Positions 1-8,701 are shown, counted from the first letter of the stretch. The stretch is DNA of 40,056 bases from CAYNTS01 sp964400495 (GCA_964400495.1 CAYNTS010000015.1:1-40056); one strand, 5' to 3'. Notes: generated by a model not told the origin, from the letters alone. Numbers and translations are program-made.

Positions 1-210
1 TAATATATAAAAACACTCAAAAGAAAAAGAAAAACAGTTATTAAATGGTATAATATTTATTGATGAAAGTCCGTAGTGAAGTTATTGAATATTAAAAGTT
101 TTAATAAAAAAAGGTAAATATTAAGTTATAAGTTTATTATTCTATTATTGTTCATCTCACCAATTCTTTTAACTTTCGTAATAATATTGATTTAATCTTA
201 TATTTAGGTG

Positions 211-2349
211 ATGTTTCCACGGCTTCAATCTAGAGTTTTCTCAACTCAATCTTATAAAATTCTCATTATTGGTATTCTTATAATGGCAATGGGTTGGTCA
301 GCCGAAAAAATTGCTACTGTCCACCACATGACTGGGTCAGCAAACATAATTAGACAAGATGAGTTAAATCCAATTCCTGTAATTGTAGGTAGAAGTGTAT
401 TTTCAGGGGATAGAATCCAAACATCTGCAGAATCATTTATCAAATTGTCGTATGATGACAAAAACACCTCTGCAACTATAGATGAAAAGACAGAAGTAAA
501 ATTATCAGAAACTACCCTGAGTCGCTCAATCCATGTTCATCACGGGAGTTTATTGCTTCAAAATAGTGCCGGAAATACAAAAAAAATGTATATTTTTACC
601 AAAGCAAGCCAAACATTTCTAAAACAAGCTAATCTATGGTTTTCTACCAACTTAACTGGTGAAGATGAATACCATATTCTAAATGGGAAAATAGTTGTAT
701 TTAATGCAAACTCAAAGAAAAAGTTGACTGCTTCAAAATATAAAATTTTGTATTCATTTTCGGATGGGACACTTGAAGTATTTAAAGAATCCAAAGAAGA
801 TTTACCCCAATATATTAAAGATAAACATTATGTAGAGAATTTAGACAAACAAGTTCTTGATGAACTTACAATAGAAGATTTACCCCTGAGCAAATATGAT
901 TTAATCCCAATTTATGGAGAACAGTTTGACCCAAATGCATTCATAAACGAAGGTTTTGGGCTTTCACTTTCTTTAGGAGATGCATTACTCTCAAATACCA
1001 ATTATTATAAGGTTAATATTTCTCCAAGGTACCATGGTGAAAATATTAGAATTGCATTAAATCTAGATGGATATTTGACACATGATGAAAATATAGATTT
1101 AAATGAATATTCTGATGTGTATGATGTGCTCGATAGAATAAAATATGTAAATTATATTTCACCCAAAAGTTCATTGTATTTACATATTGGTCAACTACAA
1201 CCCATTACATTTGGGTATGGACAATTAATTAAACGATATAGCAATCAACTTAATAACCCAAGAGTTAGGAATACTGGATTTTATGCTCGGTACTTTGACG
1301 CAAAAAAATTAATTAGTGTTGAAATCTTTACATCGAGTCTGCGAGAAATTCAACGGGGTGGAGGCGTAACAGGATTGCGTGTTAATTCATTTTTATCATC
1401 TAGATTCCCCTTAACAATTGGTTTGGGAATTGTGAGTGATTTGAATCAATATGCTGGATTGCCGAATACATCTTCAAGTTGGAATTCTTGGAATAATCAA
1501 CTAGAACGGCCTATAACAGCAATTGAGATTGATGCAACATACGATTGGATAAAATCATTTAATATGGATATGTCTATTTTCACAGAATTCGTTGGTATTT
1601 GGTTACCGGAAAATCACTATTATTACCAAATTGAACCCAATCATACAAACGATAATAAATGGCGAGAAGGAACATGGGGTCTGACCCTGCCCGGGCTTTG
1701 GGTAAAATATAAAAATTACTATGATTTTAAAATTGCCTTTCAAGTAAATTCTGCGTTGCATTTACCTCAGTATTTCGGTCCTAATTACGAACTTGAACGG
1801 ATTAGATATTCACCCGGATATGATGATTTTAATGTTTCACAAGCTCAAGAAGAAATGCTTGATAAATATTCAATTGAAAACAAATATTTACTTCTTCCAA
1901 AAGATATTTATCCAATAATAGATGAAAATGAAAATGATCCATCTGAAACTGCAGAAAATAATTTTCCAACTATCGGATTATGGACAGATGTTAACTATCA
2001 TTTTAGAAAAATTATTGACTTAAATTTTGGATTTGCATTTTATTCTGAAGTAACAACGACTGAAAGATCAGATAGTTATTTTTCTGCAGATATAAACATT
2101 GCCTTAATGGATAATGTAATTAAGGGTATTACTCAGTTAAGTTGCTATGCCTCTCAAATGTACACATCTTCACTCTTTGATTTCGATAACTTAGATGAAA
2201 CTATTTACCTAGGTGCGAAAGTTGGTGTTAAATTACCGTATCATTTTGAATTGATACTTGAACATAGAGAACTTCATTTTGATTCTAATTTTGATGGAAC
2301 TTTAGACAATATGAATATTAGCTTAGCAGAATTGAGAATATCAATTTAA
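211..2349 (+). CDS. FecR-domain protein fused to an outer-membrane beta-barrel
   Basis: The N-terminus has a hydrophobic stretch (about residues 16-30) that can serve as a signal peptide. It is followed by a FecR-like domain (about 38-175) with the usual 'G-x-V..GDRI-T...S' opening and the 'HGSLLL..A' segment. The rest, from about residue 240 to the C-terminus, is a series of alternating amphipathic strands rich in Tyr, Asn and Ile ending in a beta-strand, as expected of an outer-membrane barrel. FecR domains normally sit in periplasmic anti-sigma regulators or surface proteins; here one is joined to a barrel, so a structural or ligand-sensing role is as likely as signalling. No sigma factor gene is adjacent. 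GTG at 208 and ATG at 211 are both possible starts; ATG is chosen. It overlaps the next gene by one base. Domain calls are by eye; the barrel's substrate is unknown. Confidence 0.7.
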   Translation: MFPRLQSRVFSTQSYKILIIGILIMAMGWSAEKIATVHHMTGSANIIRQDELNPIPVIVGRSVFSGDRIQTSAESFIKLSYDDKNTSATIDEKTEVKLSETTLSRSIHVHHGSLLLQNSAGNTKKMYIFTKASQTFLKQANLWFSTNLTGEDEYHILNGKIVVFNANSKKKLTASKYKILYSFSDGTLEVFKESKEDLPQYIKDKHYVENLDKQVLDELTIEDLPLSKYDLIPIYGEQFDPNAFINEGFGLSLSLGDALLSNTNYYKVNISPRYHGENIRIALNLDGYLTHDENIDLNEYSDVYDVLDRIKYVNYISPKSSLYLHIGQLQPITFGYGQLIKRYSNQLNNPRVRNTGFYARYFDAKKLISVEIFTSSLREIQRGGGVTGLRVNSFLSSRFPLTIGLGIVSDLNQYAGLPNTSSSWNSWNNQLERPITAIEIDATYDWIKSFNMDMSIFTEFVGIWLPENHYYYQIEPNHTNDNKWREGTWGLTLPGLWVKYKNYYDFKIAFQVNSALHLPQYFGPNYELERIRYSPGYDDFNVSQAQEEMLDKYSIENKYLLLPKDIYPIIDENENDPSETAENNFPTIGLWTDVNYHFRKIIDLNFGFAFYSEVTTTERSDSYFSADINIALMDNVIKGITQLSCYASQMYTSSLFDFDNLDETIYLGAKVGVKLPYHFELILEHRELHFDSNFDGTLDNMNISLAELRISI

Positions 2350-2549
2350 TGAAATTACGATTTGCTTCATTTGCAACAATTATGGCTGGGATGAGTTTGA
2401 TTGGATTTTCAGTTGGATATATTTTGGGGTATTATGTGCATCGAGAGGTAAATATCGTATATTGGGTGTATGTTTCAGCACCGGTTCTTGGGTTTGGAAG
2501 TGCATTGATAATTTATGGGGCTTTATTTAAACGAAAAATAGAGGATTGA
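2349..2549 (+). CDS. small two-helix membrane protein
   Basis: This is a 66-residue protein with two hydrophobic segments (about residues 7-28 and 38-58), separated by a short loop with charged residues (HREVN) and followed by a basic tail (KRKIED). It is therefore probably an inner-membrane hairpin protein. Its ATG overlaps the stop of the FecR-barrel gene by one base, and the next gene begins two bases after its stop, so the three are probably co-transcribed. I do not recognise the family. The tight coupling to its neighbours is the main reason to believe it is real. Confidence 0.6.
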   Translation: MKLRFASFATIMAGMSLIGFSVGYILGYYVHREVNIVYWVYVSAPVLGFGSALIIYGALFKRKIED

Positions 2550-2550
2550 T

Positions 2551-2958
2551 ATGGTTAGGGTAAAATCTAAAACTAAAGTAAAACCAAAACAAAAATCAAT
2601 TTCTGCAACTAACATTTCTCCTGCAGATGACAAAAGAGGGAAACTGTTAATTCAGATTGATGAAATGATGGAAACTATTGGATCAACCTATGGACCTGTT
2701 GTCCTTGAAGAACTTGAAAAGAGAATTGAGAAAACTATTTCTGATTTCAATGATGATGTAACTGAAATAATGAAGAAGGTTTTTTCTAAACATCATGAAG
2801 ATATGAAACAAATAAAAGAATGTATTGATAGCGGGGTTGTAATTGAGTATCCCAAAGAAGATGAGACATTAGAAGATGATACTCAAGATGAAAGTATTCC
2901 CCAATATATTTCGGAATATGAAGCCAGCCAGAAAAAGAAAAAAAAGAAGAAAAAGTAG
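2551..2958 (+). CDS. charged coiled-coil protein with poly-lysine tail, unknown function
   Basis: This 135-residue soluble protein has a strongly basic N-terminus (about the first 15 residues). A helical, probably coiled-coil centre rich in Glu, Lys, Ile and Met follows (about 35-90), then an acidic linker (about 100-125), and it ends in eight consecutive lysines encoded by mixed AAA and AAG codons. It has no signal peptide. The alternating charge suggests binding to nucleic acid or to the ribosome, but this is inference. It starts two bases after the preceding stop and is followed by the SRP RNA gene. No family was recognised. Confidence 0.6.
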   Translation: MVRVKSKTKVKPKQKSISATNISPADDKRGKLLIQIDEMMETIGSTYGPVVLEELEKRIEKTISDFNDDVTEIMKKVFSKHHEDMKQIKECIDSGVVIEYPKEDETLEDDTQDESIPQYISEYEASQKKKKKKKK

Positions 2959-3023
2959 TTCCTAGGTTCATTTGTAATACAGAAAATATGTAAATTATCC
3001 GCTTTGATTTTTAATAAAATAAT

Positions 3024-3290
3024 CTGTGCTAGATGGGAAGCCAGCGGTCTCCTGTAGCCTGAAATCCGCTATATGCAGGGTTGAATCCCGCTGGGCGAAT
3101 TTTGCTGTGATTATTTGAGTTTATAAGCGGTGTTGATATTATCAGCTTTACGCAATATATGTGTTCTGAATCCCGTCAGGTCCGGAAGGAAGCAGCGGAA
3201 GGAGTTATTGTATATGTGCCGTAAATTACTGGTGTTGAGCTGGCTGTAAATAAAAGTAATCAAACAGGATTTTCAACCAGCGGTGCACAG
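3024..3290 (+). ncRNA. ffs: signal recognition particle RNA, large bacterial type
   Basis: The S-domain core GGTCCGGAAGGAAGCAGC, at about 3179-3196, is the near-invariant Ffh-binding hairpin of SRP RNA. Upstream, 3041-3100 carries an Alu-type domain: a TGTAG turn at 3053-3057, a GCTATATGC loop, and a 'GGGTTGAATCCC' hairpin. The ends pair: CTGTGC (3024-3029) with GCACAG (3285-3290). This gives about 267 nt, far longer than the E. coli 4.5S type and like the B. subtilis scRNA. The RNA binds Ffh and targets nascent membrane and exported proteins. It lies directly upstream of dnaX, as in Bacillus. Exact ends are inferred from the terminal helix. Confidence 0.9.
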
Positions 3291-3308
3291 TTTTAAAATG
3301 ATTTTAAT

Positions 3309-4949
3309 ATGAGCTACACAGTATTATCCAGAAAATATAGACCACAAAAATTTAATGAAGTTGTTGGACAACAGCATATTATGCGTACTCTTGAAAATGC
3401 GATTCGTTTAGATAGAGTGGCTCATGGATATATATTTTCTGGACCTAGAGGTGTTGGAAAAACAACTACCGCCCGAATTTTAGCCAAAGCCCTGAACTGT
3501 TTTAAAATAGATAATGAAAATCCATGTGGACAATGTAGAAATTGCACTGAAATTACCACAGGCAGAAATATGGATGTTCTTGAACTTGATGGTGCGTCTA
3601 ACCGTGGTATTGATGAAATCAGAGACCTCCGAGAAGCCATCAAATATCCGCCAAACTCGGGCAAGTTTAGAATTTATATCATTGATGAGGTCCACATGCT
3701 CACCAAAGAAGCATTTAATGCCTTGTTAAAAACGCTAGAAGAACCCCCTCCGCATGCGATTTTTATGATGGCAACTACTGACCCTCATAAAGTACCACAA
3801 ACTATTTTGTCACGAACACAACGGTTTGATTTTAAACGTGTGTCAATTTCTGATATTTCTGCACATTTAGTAGATATTTTACAGAGAGAAAAAATTCAAA
3901 GTGAAACCACAGCACTTGATTTAATTGCACAAAAAGCTGATGGTAGTTTACGTGATTCTCTCAGTTTTTTAGATCAGGTCATTGCCTTTTCAGAATCAAA
4001 AATTACTGAAGAAATTGTTCGAGAAGCGTTAGGTATTATTCATGATTCACTATTTTTAGAGTTAATTCAACACATTGAATCCAGCCAAAAAGCTGAAATT
4101 TTAGGAACTTTAAATAAGGTTGTTGATTTTGGACACTCCATTCCAGATTTAATTACAGGATTCAATAATTTTTTGCGAGATATGTTAGCTTTATCTTCAG
4201 GATTTAACAAAAATATTCATATCTCAGAACAATGTTTGAATTGGGTACAAAATGATTGTTCATTAAGTGAAATGGATTTTCTACGTATAATTGAAATCAC
4301 TTTGAAATTTGAAGCAAAATTGAAATTTGTTCAACAACCTAGGATTGCATTAGATTCATTGTTCATTAAATTAGCATCAATGGATTCTTCTGTAAGTATA
4401 TCAAGAGTTTTAAAGGGTAAGGAAGATATTTCAATTCCCGAACAAAAAAAAAGGGATATTTCACCACAGATTAACAAACCAATTTCTGTTCCACCTACTC
4501 CAAAAGTTACTGTAGTTAAAGAGCTCCCCCCAGAAGTTGCTGAATCTAAAAAAGAACCTGCAAAAGTAGAAAAGAAAGATACTCAAGCTGTTGTAGTTTC
4601 ATTGGATTATTTTGAAAATAATTGGGGTGTAATTTTAGGTGAAGTTGAAAAAATAAATCCCAAAATTATTCACTTTTTAGATGAAGCAAAATTGGAATCT
4701 TTTGAAAATTCAACTCTTAATGTAAAATTAATCAATGGACATTCATTTCAAGTAAAAAGTCTTGAAAAGGATAAGGCAAAAATTGAGCAGGTGGTTTCTA
4801 AAATTGTGGGAACACCCATTCGATTCCACTTTTCAATTGATGAAAACCAAACAGAACCCATAAATAAAAAAAAGAATATTGCGGATGAAAAAGATCATCC
4901 CTTATTGATGAAAGTATTAGAAAAATTTGAAGGCGAAATTTTAAGATAG
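3309..4949 (+). CDS. dnaX: DNA polymerase III subunit gamma/tau
   Basis: This is the clamp-loader ATPase of the replisome. It hydrolyses ATP to load the beta sliding clamp and, in its tau form, couples the polymerases to the helicase. Visible motifs are Walker A GPRGVGKT (45-52), a zinc module with C64, C73, C76 and C79, Walker B DEVH (126-129), and an SRT motif (168-170) at the arginine-finger position. Domain III ends near residue 360; a Lys/Pro-rich linker and a C-terminal domain (about 430-546) follow. The 546-residue length is usual for a tau form. ATG 3309 lies 18 bases after the SRP RNA, and the ebfC start follows closely, so it leads an operon. A run of nine A's at codons 379-382 may yield a short gamma form (see separate entry). 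Confidence 0.96.
   Translation: MSYTVLSRKYRPQKFNEVVGQQHIMRTLENAIRLDRVAHGYIFSGPRGVGKTTTARILAKALNCFKIDNENPCGQCRNCTEITTGRNMDVLELDGASNRGIDEIRDLREAIKYPPNSGKFRIYIIDEVHMLTKEAFNALLKTLEEPPPHAIFMMATTDPHKVPQTILSRTQRFDFKRVSISDISAHLVDILQREKIQSETTALDLIAQKADGSLRDSLSFLDQVIAFSESKITEEIVREALGIIHDSLFLELIQHIESSQKAEILGTLNKVVDFGHSIPDLITGFNNFLRDMLALSSGFNKNIHISEQCLNWVQNDCSLSEMDFLRIIEITLKFEAKLKFVQQPRIALDSLFIKLASMDSSVSISRVLKGKEDISIPEQKKRDISPQINKPISVPPTPKVTVVKELPPEVAESKKEPAKVEKKDTQAVVVSLDYFENNWGVILGEVEKINPKIIHFLDEAKLESFENSTLNVKLINGHSFQVKSLEKDKAKIEQVVSKIVGTPIRFHFSIDENQTEPINKKKNIADEKDHPLLMKVLEKFEGEILR
4444..4452 (+). promoter_or_regulatory. A9 slippery run inside dnaX (possible tau/gamma switch)
   Basis: Nine A's followed by GGG lie in frame as CAA-AAA-AAA-AGG at codons 379-382, just after domain III. 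A -1 shift would read seven more codons and stop at TAA 4472-4474, giving a 388-residue protein. A +1 shift also stops quickly, at TAG 4513-4515. Thermus dnaX makes gamma by slippage on an A9 run, and E. coli does so by ribosomal frameshifting on A-rich codons. Poly-A runs are common in this AT-rich DNA, so the site is a candidate only. Confidence 0.4.
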
Positions 4950-4957
4950 GAGAAATT

Positions 4958-5272
4958 ATGTTTCCAAAAGGTGGAATGGGAAAATTAATGAAGCAGGCAC
5001 AAGAGATGCAGGCAAAAATGGCAAAAGCACAGGACGAATTAGTTGATTTAACTGTAGATGGGCAATCCGGTGGAGGTATGGTAAATGTCGTTGTGAACGG
5101 AAAAAAAAATATAATTTCCTTATCCATTGACCCAGAAATATTAGAAGAAGATACAGAAATGATTGAAGATTTAATTTTATCTGCTGTGAATCAAGGTTTA
5201 CAAAATGCTGAAAAAGTAGCTGAAGAAAAAATGGCTTCAATTACTGGTGGACTCAATATTCCTGGAATGTAA
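4958..5272 (+). CDS. ebfC: YbaB/EbfC family nucleoid-associated protein
   Basis: This 104-residue protein has the family layout: a Met/Lys/Gln-rich N-terminal helix (KLMKQAQEMQAKMAKAQDEL), a central beta-sheet with 'G..GGGMVNVVVNG' and 'I.LSIDPE', and a C-terminal helix with 'AVNQGLQNA'. Family members form dimers that bind and bridge DNA. An AGGAGA ribosome site lies just before ATG 4958. The gene sits between dnaX and recR, the classic dnaX-yaaK-recR order, which supports a link to replication or repair. It overlaps recR by one base. The tail is Gly/Met-rich, as usual for the family. Confidence 0.93.
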   Translation: MFPKGGMGKLMKQAQEMQAKMAKAQDELVDLTVDGQSGGGMVNVVVNGKKNIISLSIDPEILEEDTEMIEDLILSAVNQGLQNAEKVAEEKMASITGGLNIPGM

Positions 5273-5865
5273 TGAACGGATTACCCGAATCATTAGAAAA
5301 TTTAATTAGTTGTTTTTCACGCCTTCCGGGAATCGGGAAAAAATCTGCACAACGCTTAGGGTTTCATATTATTAAAGCAAATGCCGAATCTATTTCAGAA
5401 TTTTCTAAAGCGTTAATCGACGTTAAAGATAAAATTCATTATTGTTCCCAATGTCATAACTTTGCTGAATCGGATTTATGTTCAATTTGTAGTAATACAC
5501 GTCGAGAACAAAACCTAATCTGCATTGTGGAAGAACCATCGGATATTTTTCTACTTGAGAAAACTGGGTTTACTGGATTATACCATGTTTTGGGCGGAGT
5601 AATTTCACCCCTAGATGGAGTTGGTCCAGACCAATTAAATTTTGAAGGATTCATAGATAGAGTAAAAGATGCAGAAGAAGTCATAGTTGCCACCAATTCT
5701 ACTTTAGAAGGAGACGCAACTGCATTATATATTTCAAATTTACTCACAACTATAGATATTAAAGTAACACGATTAGCACGGGGTGTTCCGGTGGGTGGTA
5801 ACTTAGAGTATGTGGACGATGCAACATTATCAAGGTCAATGAAAGAACGGGTAGATTTGCACTAA
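5272..5865 (+). CDS. recR: recombination mediator protein RecR
   Basis: RecR works with RecO (and RecF) to load RecA onto SSB-coated single-stranded DNA during gap repair. The 197 residues show the N-terminal helix-hairpin-helix (LPGIGKKSAQRLGFH, about 18-32), a four-cysteine zinc finger (C58, C61, C70, C73) and a Toprim domain opening with CIVEEPSD (84-91). A C-terminal 'T.LARGVPVGGNLEYVD' segment also matches the family. Length is standard. The start overlaps the ebfC stop by one base and its stop overlaps pgsA by one base, so translation is probably coupled. RecA, its functional partner, is encoded at the end of the same gene block. Confidence 0.96.
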   Translation: MNGLPESLENLISCFSRLPGIGKKSAQRLGFHIIKANAESISEFSKALIDVKDKIHYCSQCHNFAESDLCSICSNTRREQNLICIVEEPSDIFLLEKTGFTGLYHVLGGVISPLDGVGPDQLNFEGFIDRVKDAEEVIVATNSTLEGDATALYISNLLTTIDIKVTRLARGVPVGGNLEYVDDATLSRSMKERVDLH

Positions 5866-6461
5866 TGCCGATTCGTTTTGTACCAAATATATTATCATCC
5901 ACACGAATTTTACTCACACCAGTTTTTCTGTATTTTCTATTTTCAAATTATAAACATGGTCAATTAATTGCATTAGCAGTATTTGTTTTTGCCTCAATTA
6001 CCGATTTGTACGATGGAAAAATTGCTCGAAAATACAATATTATTTCAAAGGTTGGCATTTTCCTTGATCCATTAGCTGATAAAATGTTGGTTCTATCAGC
6101 ATTGTTTGCATTTTTATTTATCCCAAGTTTACAATCTGTGGTCTTTTTTTGGATGTTATTATTAATTTCTTTTAGAGATATATTAGTTACTTTACTCCGA
6201 ATGATTCTGCAACATAAAGGGGTTACCATGGTAACAAGTAAAGCAGGGAAATGGAAAACTACCCTTCAAATTACAACAATAATTTTAATATTAATATTTC
6301 TAACACTACAATCATATCAAATAAGTGGTTCAAACTTTATGGTTGAATACAATATTTTGTTAGGGTTAATGGTAGCTACTACTGCTGTAACTTTTTATAC
6401 TGGAATTCATTATTTTTACTTTAATGCTCAGTCTTTGACCCGATTATTTTCCTCAAAATGA
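5865..6461 (+). CDS. pgsA: CDP-diacylglycerol-glycerol-3-phosphate 3-phosphatidyltransferase
   Basis: This integral membrane enzyme makes phosphatidylglycerophosphate from CDP-diacylglycerol and glycerol-3-phosphate. The CDP-alcohol phosphatidyltransferase signature is complete: D47-x2-D50-G51-x2-A54-R55-x8-G64-x3-D68-x3-D72. Several hydrophobic helices follow. The 198-residue length fits PgsA. The next gene, pgpA, encodes the phosphatase for the following step, which supports the PG assignment over phosphatidylserine or cardiolipin enzymes of the same family. The start overlaps recR by one base and the stop overlaps pgpA by four. Confidence 0.93.
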   Translation: MPIRFVPNILSSTRILLTPVFLYFLFSNYKHGQLIALAVFVFASITDLYDGKIARKYNIISKVGIFLDPLADKMLVLSALFAFLFIPSLQSVVFFWMLLLISFRDILVTLLRMILQHKGVTMVTSKAGKWKTTLQITTIILILIFLTLQSYQISGSNFMVEYNILLGLMVATTAVTFYTGIHYFYFNAQSLTRLFSSK

Positions 6462-6901
6462 AAACCATAGCAACGCTTGCAAGTACATTATTCTATATTG
6501 GGAAAATCCCATTTATGCCGGGGACAATGGGTAGTTTATTTGCCGTTATAATATGGTATTTTATTCCAAATGATTTATTTATCCAAGTACCTTTAATTGC
6601 AGTTACGTTTGCCATAGGCATGTGGTCATCACGGTTCATGATAAATGAGACAGAAGAAAACGACCCATCATGTGTAGTTATTGATGAATTAGTGGGAATG
6701 TGGATTGCACTTTTATATGCCCCTCATCGACCATTATTAATTATCACAGCGTTTGTATTATTTCGAATATTTGATATTTTCAAACCCTCCATTATAAACG
6801 ATTCTCAAAAGTTGCAAGGTGCCTGGGGAATAATGGTTGACGACGTTTTAGCAGGAGTGTTTGCGTGGTGTATGGTAATGGGAATTTCAACAATATGCTA
6901 A
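6458..6901 (+). CDS. pgpA: phosphatidylglycerophosphatase A
   Basis: This membrane phosphatase removes the phosphate from phosphatidylglycerophosphate to give phosphatidylglycerol, completing the step begun by the upstream pgsA product. The family motifs are present: PFMPGTMGS near the N-terminus, 'DPSCVVIDELVGMW' in the middle, and 'DDVLAGVFA' near the C-terminus, with hydrophobic helices between. The length of 147 residues is usual. It overlaps pgsA by four bases (ATGA) and cinA by seven. Confidence 0.93.
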   Translation: MKTIATLASTLFYIGKIPFMPGTMGSLFAVIIWYFIPNDLFIQVPLIAVTFAIGMWSSRFMINETEENDPSCVVIDELVGMWIALLYAPHRPLLIITAFVLFRIFDIFKPSIINDSQKLQGAWGIMVDDVLAGVFAWCMVMGISTIC

Positions 6902-8121
6902 ATGCCTATTGTATTACTATTGGAGATGAGCTTCTGCAGGGGTTTACAATAGATACCAACTCAGCATGGATAGCCCAAACTCTTATACCATGTAACATTG
7001 AACTCAAACAAAAAATAACTATTGGAGACAATATTGAAGATATTAAATCTTCAATTGAATCTGCTATTTCTAGGCAGTATGATTATATTTTTGTAACAGG
7101 AGGTCTTGGTCCAACACATGATGATATCACCAAAGAGGCAGTAAAGCAAATTTTTGATACAGAGTATGTTTTGGATAAAGATTATTTAAATGATTTAGAG
7201 AAAAAATTCCATAAACGTGGTTTGAAAATGCCAGCAAATAATAAATCACAAGCTATGATATTGGATAAAGCAGATTCTATTCCAAACCAAAATGGAACTG
7301 CCCTTGGAATGCGGTTTGTGAATGGCAAATCTCAGTTGTTCGTAATGCCAGGGGTTCCTCGTGAAATGAAAACTATGGTTGAAAAAGAGATTATCCCAAA
7401 ATATATAAATTGTGAAAATGTAAATAATATTACCACTATTAAAACTACTGGAGTTTTTGAGAGTAAACTCGCCGAAATTTTGAATGAGGATATACGAGAT
7501 TTAAAAGACACATGTTCGTTTGCATTTTTACCCCATTATACAGGAGTGAGTATTCGGCTCAAAAAGTGTGAAAATTATAACGGTAGGTTAGATACAATTG
7601 TAAATTCAGTTTTTTCTAAACTTTCGCCATTTGCCTATGGTATAAATGAGGATACCCTTTCAGAAGTTGTTTCTAAAAAATTAATCCAGCAAAAAATGAC
7701 AATTGCAACTGCGGAGTCCTGTACAGGTGGTCTCATTGCAAAAATGTTTACAGATATTCCTGGGAGTTCTTCATTTTTTTTAGGTGGAGTGGTATCTTAT
7801 AGCAATGAGCTAAAACAATCTATGGTGAATGTAAGTGAAGAACTAATTGAATCACATGGTGCAGTGAGTGAACAGGTTGCAATTGCAATGGCAATGGGTA
7901 TTCGAGAAAATACAGGAGCAAATATTGGAATTGGAACAACAGGAATTTCTGGTCCAAGCGGTGGAACAGCTGAAAAACCGATAGGACTTGTATACATATC
8001 AGTTGTTACACCAACCCAAGAAATAGTAAAGAAATTTAATATGATTCCATCTCGAAAAGAACATAGAGAAATGACAGCAAACACTGCAATAAATATGGTA
8101 AGGAAAATAATACATGAGTGA
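6895..8121 (+). CDS. cinA: CinA-like protein (MoaB-like domain plus nicotinamide-nucleotide amidase)
   Basis: This two-domain protein has an N-terminal molybdopterin-binding-like (MocF/MoaB) domain: 'GDELLQG', 'FVTGGLGPTHDD' and 'PGVPREM'. The C-terminal CinA/PncC domain deamidates nicotinamide mononucleotide for NAD salvage; its 'TAESCTGGLIA' and 'GTTGISGPSGG' motifs are clear. I chose ATG 6895, which starts directly with the conserved 'CITIGDELL' strand and overlaps pgpA by seven bases; upstream starts would add ten unlikely residues. Length is about 408 residues. Family members often sit just before recA, and here only thpR lies between. Confidence 0.93.
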   Translation: MLNAYCITIGDELLQGFTIDTNSAWIAQTLIPCNIELKQKITIGDNIEDIKSSIESAISRQYDYIFVTGGLGPTHDDITKEAVKQIFDTEYVLDKDYLNDLEKKFHKRGLKMPANNKSQAMILDKADSIPNQNGTALGMRFVNGKSQLFVMPGVPREMKTMVEKEIIPKYINCENVNNITTIKTTGVFESKLAEILNEDIRDLKDTCSFAFLPHYTGVSIRLKKCENYNGRLDTIVNSVFSKLSPFAYGINEDTLSEVVSKKLIQQKMTIATAESCTGGLIAKMFTDIPGSSSFFLGGVVSYSNELKQSMVNVSEELIESHGAVSEQVAIAMAMGIRENTGANIGIGTTGISGPSGGTAEKPIGLVYISVVTPTQEIVKKFNMIPSRKEHREMTANTAINMVRKIIHE

Positions 8122-8701
8122 ATCTAAGCGAACTTTTATAGGTATCCCACTTAGTAATACATTGGTTAATATAATTCCAATGGTAAGAACAATGATAGAA
8201 GATCCAGAGAAGTATATTAGATGGGTTTTTGGAAAAAACATTCATCTAACCCTATCTTTTTTAGGAGATATTGATGAGGATAAAATCCCCAATCTAATAA
8301 ACGATATTCAACAACAATTACAAAATGAATCGTTTACCTTATCGATTGAAGGGACTGGAATTTTTCCATCACAAGATAATCCGAGAATATTTTGGTTGGA
8401 TATTCGGAAGGGGAATAGTGATTTGATACAACTCCACGAGATTTTATCTTCAATAGTAAAACCATATACCAAAGAGGGCAAACGAAGTAATTTTATGCCG
8501 CATATTACCATTGCACGCGTTAATAAAAATATAAAATCGCTAAAAGTTGATTGTAATCCCTTTTTAAATACAGTATATTCTCCCGTAGAAATTGATATAA
8601 ATTCAATTTATTTATATGAAAGTCAACTTACCCCAGAAAGAGCAGTTTATACTGAGTTGGCAGAGTTCCCTTTAAAAAACAAAGATAGGAATTTAAAATG
8701 A
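8114..8701 (+). CDS. thpR: RNA 2',3'-cyclic phosphodiesterase (2H family)
   Basis: This is a 2H phosphoesterase of the LigT/ThpR type, which opens 2',3'-cyclic phosphates on RNA ends. The two catalytic H-x-T motifs are present: HLT at 44-46 within 'HLTLSFLGD' and HIT at 130-132 within 'HITIAR'. The 195-residue length is usual. It overlaps cinA by eight bases and recA by four. The cinA-thpR-recA order occurs in several phyla, which supports the call. The biological substrate of ThpR proteins is not firmly settled. Confidence 0.9.
   Translation: MSESKRTFIGIPLSNTLVNIIPMVRTMIEDPEKYIRWVFGKNIHLTLSFLGDIDEDKIPNLINDIQQQLQNESFTLSIEGTGIFPSQDNPRIFWLDIRKGNSDLIQLHEILSSIVKPYTKEGKRSNFMPHITIARVNKNIKSLKVDCNPFLNTVYSPVEIDINSIYLYESQLTPERAVYTELAEFPLKNKDRNLK

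Noticed and set aside
3080..3100. tRNA-like T arm (GGGTTGAATCCC) before dnaX
   Set aside because: It fits the Alu domain hairpin of the SRP RNA; no acceptor or anticodon arm surrounds it.
5101..5109. A9 run in ebfC as a second programmed frameshift site
   Set aside because: The ebfC product has its full expected length and no known reason to make a second form. The run is taken as AT-rich background.
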